NCBI RefSeq assembly: GCF_047654805.1
Contig: NZ_JASGIV010000001.1
Span: 3,596,001 to 3,660,000 of the forward strand
Length of the DNA stretch: 64,000 nt
Reading direction: 5' to 3'
Source: Pelomonas sp047654805
GTDB lineage: Bacteria > Pseudomonadota > Gammaproteobacteria > Burkholderiales > Burkholderiaceae_C
Position numbers and translations under genes: made by a program. Below, in pieces: positions 49,224 through 58,300 of the stretch. Within the stretch, counting starts at the first letter, position 1. Every line of letters begins with the position of its first letter. The notes beneath the pieces are model-generated. The model was given only the letters and a program-made list of their open reading frames with translations. It was not told the DNA's origin and searched no databases.

Positions 49224-50041
49224 GCATGTGGCTGACGGAGTTCGACGCCCCCGTGCTGCCGCGTGAGGCCGCGACCGATACCACCGCTGAGGCCGCCATC
49301 GAGGCCGCTCCAGTGGCGCGCGCCTGCCCACCAGGCCTGGCGCTGACCCTGCGCGGCGTGGACAAATCTTTCGGCAGCCGCCACGTGCTGCAGGGGTTGG
49401 ACCTGAACGTCGCCGCCGGCGAGTTCGTCGCGCTTGTGGGTCGCAGCGGCTGCGGCAAGAGCACGCTGCTGCGCCTCATTGCCGGCCTGGACGTCCCCAG
49501 CGCCGGCCGCGTCGAGGCCGGTGCCGCACACGAGCGCAGGCTGATGTTTCAGGACGCCCGGCTGCTGCCTTGGAAGCGCGTCGTCGACAACGTCGCGCTG
49601 GGGCTGGACGGCGTCGGCGCCAGGGTGCGTGCGATGGAGGCGCTGGCCCAGGTAGGACTGGCCGGCCGCGGCGACGACTGGCCGTCCACGCTCTCCGGTG
49701 GCCAGCGCCAGCGCGTGGCCCTGGCCCGCGCGCTGGTCCATCGCCCGCGCCTGCTGCTGCTGGACGAGCCGCTGGGAGCGCTGGATGCGCTGACCCGACT
49801 GGAGATGCACCGCCTGATCGAGCAGCTGTGGCGCCGCCACGGCTTCACTGCTTTGCTGGTCACCCACGATGTCGGCGAGGCCGTCGCGCTGGCCGACCGC
49901 GTGCTGCTGATCGACCGCGGGGGCATCGCGCTGGACGCGGGCGTTGCCCTGCCCCGCCCGCGTTCGCGGGCAGCCGCCGGCTTCGCGGAGCTGGAGGACC
50001 GGGTGCTGCGCCACATCCTCGCTCCACCCGTGCAGGCCTGA
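49220..50041 (+). CDS. ssuB: Sulfonate ABC transporter ATP-binding protein SsuB
   Basis: The 273-residue ABC ATPase powers the sulfonate transporter: Walker A GRSGCGKST, LMFQDARLLPWKRVVDNVALGL (Q-loop), LSGGQRQRVALARAL signature, Walker B LLLLDEPLGALDALTR and H-loop VTHDVGEAVALA. An N-terminal extension of about 35 residues (MSMWLTEFDAPVLPREAATDTTAEAA) precedes the domain. ATG at 49220 overlaps the ssuC stop. It ends the operon. Confidence 0.95.
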   Translation: MSMWLTEFDAPVLPREAATDTTAEAAIEAAPVARACPPGLALTLRGVDKSFGSRHVLQGLDLNVAAGEFVALVGRSGCGKSTLLRLIAGLDVPSAGRVEAGAAHERRLMFQDARLLPWKRVVDNVALGLDGVGARVRAMEALAQVGLAGRGDDWPSTLSGGQRQRVALARALVHRPRLLLLDEPLGALDALTRLEMHRLIEQLWRRHGFTALLVTHDVGEAVALADRVLLIDRGGIALDAGVALPRPRSRAAAGFAELEDRVLRHILAPPVQA

Positions 50042-50049
50042 GCGCCAAG

Positions 50050-50074
50050 CGCATGCGGCACACTGCCGCATGCG
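50050..50074 (+). promoter_or_regulatory. Perfect inverted repeat covering the start of the serine-hydrolase gene
   Basis: CGCATGCGGCA (50050-50060) and TGCCGCATGCG (50064-50074) pair fully with a CAC loop. The right arm contains the ATG at 50070-50072. In mRNA the start codon would be buried in a GC-rich hairpin. Confidence 0.55.
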
Positions 50075-51236
50075 ACTCCCACTCCTCAGCCTCATCCTCG
50101 CTGCCGGCTTGCTGGCCGGCTGCGCCCATCAGCCCCCCGTCCTGGCGCCGCAGCCTCTGGCCGATGCCGGCGCGGCCATCGAGCGCTTCATCGCGCAGCG
50201 CCAGCTTCCCGGCGCCGCACTGTGGATCGAGCGCGCCGGCCAGGGCAGCTACCACCGCGCCTACGGCCAGCGCGCCGTCGATCCGGCGCCCGAGCCGCTG
50301 GACGAGACCACCGTCTTCGACGCCGCGTCGCTGACCAAGCCTGTCGTCACGGCCACACTGGTGCAGCTGCTGCGCGAGCGCGGCCAGCTCGACGTGGAGG
50401 CACCTCTGCAACGCTACCTGCCCGACTGCGGCGGCGTCGACAAGGCTGGCATCACGCTGCGCCATCTGCTGACGCACAGCTCCGGACTGCCCTCGGGCCT
50501 GCCGCGCAGCGGCCCAACGGGCGACTGGACCGGCCAGGCCGGGGCCGAGCGCACCGCCTGCGCCCTGGCGCCGACGGCAGCTCCCGGCACGCTGTTCCGC
50601 TATTCGGACGTGAACTTCATCCTGCTGGGTCGCATCATCGAGCGCCAGGCTGGCATGCCGCTGGAGCGCTTCGCTGAGCAGGCCTTGTTCAAGCCGTTAG
50701 GCATGGCCGACAGCGGCTACCTGCCGCTGCAGCGCATCGCTGCAGCTCGCATCGCGCCCACGGAACGTCAGCCGGACGGCCATGTGCTGCGCGGCGAAGT
50801 GCATGACCCGACGGCGCGCCGCATGGGCGGCGTGGCCGGCCATGCCGGCCTCTTCACGACAACGGCGGACCTGGCCCGTTTCGCTCGCATGCTGCTGGCC
50901 GGCGGCGTAGCCGAGGACGGTCGCCGACTGCTGTCGCCAGCGAGCGTGGCACTGCTGACGACGCCTCAGTCGCCGCCCGAACTCGCGGAGAAGCGCGGCA
51001 TGGGCTGGGACATCGCTTCGCCCTACGCACGCCCGCGCGGCAGCCTCTACTCGGACACCAGCTACGGCCACACCGGCTTCACCGGCTGCGTGCTGTGGCT
51101 GGACCCGACGAGCCGCAGCTTCTACGTGCTGCTGTCCAACCGCGTCCACCCGGCGGCCGGCACCAACGTGTTGCCGCTGTACGGCGAGCTGGGCACGCTG
51201 GCCGCGAAGGCAGTCGGTATCGCGCCAGCGCGCTAA
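50070..51236 (+). CDS. Serine-hydrolase lipoprotein (class C beta-lactamase / esterase-like)
   Basis: The 388-residue protein has a lipobox (GLLAGCAH, Cys18). A beta-lactamase-family fold of the AmpC/EstB/Pbp4* type follows, with the S-x-x-K motif at S87-L-T-K90 (DAASLTKPVVTATL), a Y-S-D triad-like YSDVNF at 178-182 and HTGF in the C-terminal KTG-equivalent GHTGFTG. Likely a D-amino-acid peptide or ester hydrolase at the envelope, not necessarily a drug-resistance enzyme. The start ATG (50070) lies inside a perfect hairpin. ssuB ends 28 bases upstream. Confidence 0.88.
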   Translation: MRLPLLSLILAAGLLAGCAHQPPVLAPQPLADAGAAIERFIAQRQLPGAALWIERAGQGSYHRAYGQRAVDPAPEPLDETTVFDAASLTKPVVTATLVQLLRERGQLDVEAPLQRYLPDCGGVDKAGITLRHLLTHSSGLPSGLPRSGPTGDWTGQAGAERTACALAPTAAPGTLFRYSDVNFILLGRIIERQAGMPLERFAEQALFKPLGMADSGYLPLQRIAAARIAPTERQPDGHVLRGEVHDPTARRMGGVAGHAGLFTTTADLARFARMLLAGGVAEDGRRLLSPASVALLTTPQSPPELAEKRGMGWDIASPYARPRGSLYSDTSYGHTGFTGCVLWLDPTSRSFYVLLSNRVHPAAGTNVLPLYGELGTLAAKAVGIAPAR

Positions 51237-51242
51237 GTCAGC

Positions 51243-51824
51243 TCAGGCCTTGGCCGCCAGCGAACCCGGGTAGGTCAGGGAACTCGAATTCGCCGACACC
51301 GAGAACACGACGCTGGTCGTTGCCGTCTGCTGCATCAGCGAGGTGTAGAGCGACATCACGCCACCCGAAGTCTTGGACAGCTTGGCGGCCTGCGAGATGG
51401 CAGCGTTTTGCTGGATGGTGGTGGATAGCTTCAGCGCGTCTCGCGCCTGGGTAGCGATGCGAGACGCGAAACTGGGTTGGCTGGTGTCGGCCTTCAGGAA
51501 GGCCTTGGCAGCCGCCCGGTCGGCATCGGAGCCCTTGAACTCGACACTGCCGTCGCTCTTCACCGCGAACTCCATGGTCCCCTCCAGCTTGACGCCGGCC
51601 TTCGCCATGGCCGCGCGCAGCTCGGTGGCAAGTGCTTGCTGCGCCGTCTCCAGGCTGCGCGCCGCTGTCGCCGACTTGACCGTGCCAGCAGCGCGGTCAA
51701 GCGCGGCCTGCGGCAGCACGGTGGCGCCAGAGGTCTTGCCAGCCGTCTTGGCGTTCGTCGCCGCGCTGTCGAAGCCCTGGGCCGACAGATAGCTGAGCAG
51801 GGGGTTGTTGATGCTGGAGACCAT
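51243..51824 (-). CDS. Hypothetical Ala/Ser/Thr-rich protein
   Basis: The 193-residue product starts MVSSINNPLLSYLSAQGFDSAATNAKTAGKTSG. It is rich in Ala, Ser and Thr, with long helical stretches (LETAQQALATELRAAMAKAGVKLEGTMEFAVKSDGSVEFKGSDADRAAAKAFLKAD; DALKLSTTIQQNAAISQAAKLSKTSGG) and a Ser-rich C-terminus. It lacks a Sec signal and Cys. The composition recalls flagellar rod, hook or flagellin-type and other type III-exported proteins, but no known motif is present. An upstream ATG three codons earlier is possible. Convergent with the serine hydrolase gene. Confidence 0.6.
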   Translation of the reverse strand: MVSSINNPLLSYLSAQGFDSAATNAKTAGKTSGATVLPQAALDRAAGTVKSATAARSLETAQQALATELRAAMAKAGVKLEGTMEFAVKSDGSVEFKGSDADRAAAKAFLKADTSQPSFASRIATQARDALKLSTTIQQNAAISQAAKLSKTSGGVMSLYTSLMQQTATTSVVFSVSANSSSLTYPGSLAAKA

Positions 51825-51925
51825 GGCCGGCATCTTGCAGCCACGGCGCCGGCCCGAACGGCGCAACTGCGCCCCATTTCCCCTGCTCCTCTAGGCACCC
51901 ACGGCCCGTGGCACCATGCCGGCCC

Positions 51926-52264
51926 ATGACCCTTCACGTCGCCTGCCTGTGCGCCGCCTGGTGCCGCACCTGCGAGTCCTACAAACAAGTCTTCGAAGCC
52001 GCCTGCGCCGAGCTGCCGCAGCCCGGCCTGCGTGTGCACTGGATCGACATCGAGGATGAGGCCGAGCTGGTCGGCGACCTCGACATCGAAACTTTCCCGA
52101 CGCTGCTGATCGCCGACGACGACCACGTGCGCTTCGCTGGCCCGCTGACCCCCCAGCCCGAGACGCTCAGGCGCGTTCTGCGCGCCCATCTGGCCGATGC
52201 CCGCGCCGCTAGCGTGGCGCCCGGCATCGACGTGCTGGCGCAGCGGCTGCGCAGCCTGCTCTGA
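51926..52264 (+). CDS. Thioredoxin-like protein
   Basis: The 112-residue protein has the redox motif WCRTC (CAAWCRTCESYKQVF; C-x-x-C with WCxxC context) and the thioredoxin cis-Pro near FPTLLIADDD. No signal peptide is seen, so it is probably cytoplasmic. The thiol partner is not known. It stands 86 bases before the NdvB-type gene and could share its transcript. Confidence 0.85.
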   Translation: MTLHVACLCAAWCRTCESYKQVFEAACAELPQPGLRVHWIDIEDEAELVGDLDIETFPTLLIADDDHVRFAGPLTPQPETLRRVLRAHLADARAASVAPGIDVLAQRLRSLL

Positions 52265-52350
52265 CTTTGCAACAGTCGTAGGACAGGACCGACAGGCACA
52301 CGCGCCCCATGCCGCTGTGACGCCTGGGTGGCGGCGCAGACAGTGCTTGC

Positions 52351-55300
52351 ATGATCGCGCCCCGCTCCACCACCGCCGAGCTGACACCTGCAGGCGCCGC
52401 GCAGGCCTTCGTTCGCCTCGCCAGCGGCCCGGAGGCTGCGGCGGCGCCCGTACGCGCGGTGCAGTTCGGCGCGGACCGCTTTGCCGAGCATGGCCGCAGC
52501 CTCGCCACCGCCCAGCGCGTGGACGACCCACGCAGCCAGCCCCGCCCCTTCTCGCCCAGGCTGCGCAGCAACTTGCAGGTCTGGGCCGCGGCGCTGGACG
52601 TGCTGTCGCACGAAGGGCTGCAGGCCGACATCGACCCGGCCCATGCCTGGCTGCTGGACAACGCGCGCATCGTTCAGCAGCAGCTTGACGAGGTACTGCA
52701 TGACCTACCGCGCAGCTACTTCCAGCGCCTGCCGCGCCTCGCCGACGAGCCACTGCAAGGTCTGCCGCGCGTCTACGGCGTCGCTTGGGCCTGGGTAGCG
52801 CACGCCGACAGCTCGCTGGAGCTGGCGCTGCTGCACCACTTCCTGAGGGGCCACCATGAGGTCCAGGCGTTGACGCTGCGCGAGCTGTGGGCGCTGCCGT
52901 CCACGCTGCGCGTGGTGCTGGTGGAGAACCTGCGCCGCCTGGCCGAACGTGCCGCCTGGCGTCACCTTGCGCGCCGCGTGGCCCAGCGTCTGTTCGAGGC
53001 CCTGCCTCACCTGGACGCCGCAGCCGTGCATGCCCAGCTGCAGCACTGGCAGGCGGTCTGGCCAAAGGATCCGGCCATTGCCGCGCTGGCAATGCGCCTG
53101 CATGAGCGGCTGACCGACCGTGCGCTAGGCCTGCCCGGCGAGCGCGACGCCGATGGCTCCGCCTGGGCCGCGGCGAATGCCTGGTTGGCCGAAGTGCTGC
53201 CCGACCCCGCTCACGCGCAGACCACCGAACAGGCCGAGAGCGCGGCCGACCACCAGAGCATCCGCAACGCCATCGGCAGTCTGCGCAACCTCGGTGCAGC
53301 CGACTGGGCCGGACTTTTCGAGGCCGTGCACCCGACGCTGCGGGCCCTGGGACACATCGACGTCTACCGGCAGGAACACGAGGCCACGCGCGGCCGCGTC
53401 ATGCACGCCATGGAGGCGCTGACGGAGCGCCATGGCGTGACCGAAGCCGATGTGGCCCAGGTGCTGCGCCGGCTCTGCAACGACCCGGCCTGGCCCGAGG
53501 AGGCCGAGGAGCGCGCGCCGCTGCACTGGCTGGCCGGCCCGGGCTACGCTCGGCTGCTGGCCGAGCTGCACCTCAGGCTCACCGGCCGCGAGCGTCTCGC
53601 CACCACACTGCGTCGCCATCGCGTCGGCATCTACCTGGCCTGCCTGGCAGCGCTGCTCGGCGTCACCCTGTTCGGCGTGCTGCTACTGGGCCTGCCACAT
53701 GGCGCCGGCTGGCCCATGGCCGTGGCCGCCGTGCTGCTGTCGTTGCTGCCGGCGAGCGAGGCAGTCGTCGCGCTAGCCAACCGCCTCGTCAGCGAGAGCG
53801 CCGCACCGTCCCGCCTGCCACGCCTGAGCTGGCCACAAGGCATCCCGCCCGCGGCGCGCAGCCTCGTGGTCATTCCCTGCCTGCTCACACGCGCCCGGGG
53901 CATCACGGCGCTGCTGGCTCAGCTGGAGCGCCACCATCTCGCCAATCTGGAGGACGAGGCGCAGTTCGCACTGCTCAGCGACTGGGCCGACGCCAAGGCC
54001 CAGCACCAGCCACAAGACGAGGCCTTGCTTGCCCACGCACGCGCCGGCATTGAGGTACTGAACCAGCGTCACGGGCAAGCCTGCGACGGACGACCGCGCT
54101 TCCTGCTTCTGCACCGCGAGCGGCGCTGGAGCGAGTCCGAGCAGCGCTGGATAGGCTGGGAGCGCAAGCGCGGCAAGACAGAGGCGCTGACCGTGCTGCT
54201 GGCGGACCTGCCAGCGCCGCCCGGGCTGCCGCCCGACCGCTTTGTCGATCTCGGCTCGCTGTCCACGCCCGCGCCCGGCATCCGCCACCTCATTACGCTG
54301 GACGCCGACACCGCGCTGCCGCCGGGCGCGCTGCGCGAACTGGTCGCCATCGCCGCTCACCCGTTGAACCGGCCACGACTGGGCACCTCGGCCAGCGGCG
54401 CCGTCACCGTCGTGCGCGGGCACGGCATGTTGCAGCCGCGCGTGGCTACGCCGCTGGCCACCGCCGCCGGCAGCTCGACGGTGCACGGCACCGGCTTTCA
54501 CAGCTTGTTCGCCGGCCAGCCTGGGCTGGACCCCTACAGCGCTGCCAGCTCAGAGGTCTACCAGGACTTGTTCGACGAGGGCAGCGCCACCGGCAAAGGT
54601 CTGATCGACGTGCAGGCCGCAGCCCGGGTGCTGGCTCATCGCCTGCCCGAGGGCCAGGTGCTCAGCCACGACCTGCTGGAGGGCTCGCTGATGCGCTGCG
54701 CCGGCGTCAGCGACGTGGTGCTGGTGGAGCCTGCGCCCATGCACGCAGACGTTGCCGCCTCGCGCATCCATCGCTGGACGCGCGGCGACTGGCAGCTGCT
54801 GCCCTTCCTCGCGAACCCGCGGCGCTGGGGTCTGCATGGCATCCACGTGTGGAAGATGCTGGACAACCTGCGCCGCTCCCTCGTCGCGCCGGCCGCACTG
54901 GTGCTGCTGCTGACCTCCTGGGTGGGCGTGGGCTTGACGCCGGCCTATGCGCTGGGTCTGGTCGCCGCGGCCTTCGGCGGCGGACCGCTAATGGGCGCGC
55001 TCGCGGCCAGCGCGCCAGCGCGGGACCGCATTTCACTGCCGCGCTTCTACCGCCAGGCGGCGATCGAACTAGGCCGCGCCATCGGCGGCGTCGTCTGGCA
55101 CCTGGCCATGCTGCCGGCATCCACCTGGCTCAGTCTGGACGCCATCGTCCGCGCGCTTTGGCGCCAGAGTGTCAGCCACCAGCACCTGCTGGAATGGACC
55201 ACCGCCGACGCCGCCGAGGCTGCGGCGCACACCGGATGGCTGCCGCTATGGCGCCAGCACCGACGCCTCACCATCGCCAGCGGCGTGCTGGCGGTGCTGC

Positions 55301-58300
55301 TGATGACGCTGGCCCTGATCGGCTGGCGGGTGGACTGGGACATGGCCCTGCCGCTGCTCGCCGCGTGGGCACTGTCTCCGCTGTGGATAGGCCTGGCCAG
55401 TCGGCCGCGCACGCGGCCGCGCCGCGAGGCCATAGACGACGACGAGCGCCAGTACCTGCTGGGCGTCGGACGCGACACCTGGCGCTGGTTCGAGCGCTGG
55501 GTCACGGCCGAGGACCACGACCTGCCGCCTGACAACGTGCAATTCGACCCCGACTTCACCGTCGCCCACCGTACCTCGCCCACCAACATCGGCCTCTACC
55601 TGTTGTCGGCCTGTTGCGCGCGCGAGTTCGGCTGGCTACACGACGTGGGCCTGGCCGAGCGCATCCAGCGCACGCTGGACACGCTGGAGCGCCTGCCTCG
55701 CCATCGCGGTCACTTCTACAACTGGCTGGACACCCGGCGTCTGGCCGTGCTGGATCCGCCCTATGTCTCCAGCGTGGACAGCGGCAACCTTTGCGCCCAC
55801 TTGCTGGTCGTGGCGGCAGCCTGTGAGGGCTTCGCGCGCGGCGGCGAGGGCATGCCACCGCCGCCGGCCGTGGCCGAGGCGCTCAACGCCGTCGCCGCCC
55901 GCGCCCGCGCGATTGCATTGGCCCACGACTTCGGCTGGCTCTACGACCCGCAGCGCCGCCTGTTGCACATCGGCGCCGTTGTTGGCGTGGGCACCGAGCC
56001 CGGCACCGAGCGCCTGGACCAGAACCACTACGACCTGCTCGCCTCCGAGGCTCGCCTGGCCAGCCTCGTCGCCATCGCAAAGGGCGACATCCCGCCGGCG
56101 CACTGGGGCGCGCTGGGCCGGCCCTTCTTCTCGCGCGGTCACGTGACGGGCCTCAAGAGCTGGTCGGGCTCGATGTTCGAGATGCTCATGCCCTCGCTGG
56201 TGCTGGACGAGCCGTCCGGCAGTGCGCTGGCGGAGGCGGCACGCGCAGCGGTGATGGAACAGATCCGCGCCGGCCGCACGGCAGGCCTGCCCTGGGGCGT
56301 GTCTGAGAGCGCTTATGCGCGGCGCGACCAGAGCTTGGCCTACCAGTACGGCCCGCAGGGTGTGGCCAGCCTGGCCCTGCGCGATACGCCGACAGACGAG
56401 ATGGTCGTCGCGCCCTATGCCAGCCTGATGGCGACCATGGTGATGCCGCGCGCAGCGGTGGCGAACCTGCGCTCGCTGCAGGCCCTGGGCGCCCGCCATG
56501 ACGGCGGCTTCATGGAGGCGCTGGACTACACGCAGGCCCGCCAGCCCGAGGCCACCGACGCTCCGGCCCAATCCGGGCGGCGCTTCCAGCGCATAGGCAC
56601 GACGATGGCCCACCACCACGGCATGTCGCTGGTCGCGTTGACCGAGGTACTGTGCGGCGGTGCGCCGCAGCGCTGGGCCGACGCCGAGCCGCGGCTGTGC
56701 GCTGTGCGATGGCTGCTGCACGAGCGCGCGCCGCACAAGGTCGCGCCGCTGCGCGACCCACCGCCGAAGCCCGCGCGCAGCGCGCCGCGCCGCACCCGCA
56801 TCTCCCTGGTGGTGCCCGAGTTGCGCGGCCGCGCACTGCCGGCCACCGCCTGGCTGGGCCATGGCAAGCTCTGCGCCATGCTGCGCGAGCACGGTAGCGG
56901 CACGCTGGTTTGGGGCGAGCCCGGTTCGCAGGTACTGGTGAGCCGTTGGCGCGACGACCTCGCCCAGGACCTGCTGGGCCATCATCTGCACTTGCGCGAC
57001 CTGGACCTGCGCTGGAATGGCAGCCCGGAGCAAAGCCCTTGGCGCTCGCTGACGCTGCGACCCACGCCCGGCCCGCAGTGGCGCTACGGCTGCCGGCTGC
57101 ACCCGGCCAGCGCACAGTTCAGCGCCGAGGGCGAGGAGCTGCAGGCCCATACTGAAGCCTGGGTGGCGGTTGAAGACGATGTCGAGCTGCGCCGCATCAC
57201 TCTGCGCAACCTGGCCCGTCGCCCACGCCGGCTGGCGCTGGTGTCCAGCTTCGAGCCGGTGCTGGCACCGGCCAAGGCCGACCTGGCGCACCCTGCATTC
57301 GGCAAGCTCTTCCTGCAGGTTCGCTGGGAACCGGAGCAGCAGGCCCTGCACTGGCAGCGCCTGCCGCGCGGCCCCAACGAGCAGGCCGTGCACGCGGTGC
57401 ATGCGTTGGTGGGCGTGGAGCTGGACGGCGGTGCGTGCCTGGAGCGGCTGCGCGCCAGCGCCGACCGCTCCCATTGGCTGGCTCGCGGCGGCACGCCCGG
57501 GCAGCCGGGCGGTGTCATTGCCCACGCCGGCCTGCAAGCGCTGCTCAGTGACGACGCAACCGGCCTCGACACCAAGGCCGGCCCGCTGGACACAGGCAAT
57601 GACCCGATCTCGCTGCTGCACCTGGTGTTGACGCTGCCACCCGGTGCACGCGTCACGCTGACTCTGGCCACCGCCGCAGCCCGCGAGCCGCAAACCCTCG
57701 ACCATCTGCTCGACAAGCTGCGCCAGCCCGCGCTTCGCGAGCGTGCACTCACGCTGGCCCACACCATGGCCGGCGTGCGCACCCAGGGCGCGATCCTGGC
57801 GCCCGGCGCCTGGCGCGCCGGCCTGATGCTGCAGACTCTGCTGACCTCGCAGGCCGCACGCGACCCTGTGCCCATGCCCGAGACCGGCTTCGAGCGCGAC
57901 GCGCTGTGGCGCCACGGCATCTCGGGCGACGACCCCATCGTGCTGGTCCGCGTGGCCGACGCGACCGGTGTTGCCATGGTGCGCGAGCTGTGCGCGCTAC
58001 TGCAGGCACAGGGCAGCCCGCTGCCGGTAGACGTCGTCGTGCTGGACGCCGAACCGCCGTCCTATCTGGCGCCGGTGTCGCGCGCGCTGCACTCGCTGGC
58101 GGAGCAGCAACTGCAGGGCCGCTGCCGCGTGCACGTACTGGCAGACGAGAACGTGGGGGCGGACACGCGCTTCGCGCTCAACCTGTTGGCACGCGTGCGC
58201 TGGTTTGCCGACGGCCGACCACTGGCCCAGCAGCTGGAGAGGCTGGGCCAAAGCCATGAGCAGTCCGCCAAGATACGCCGCAGCGCGGGCGCGACCCTGG

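Noticed and set aside
55636..57915. 759-codon minus-strand frame across the glucan synthase gene
   Set aside because: Shadow of the NdvB-type gene, whose domains are all recognisable on the plus strand.
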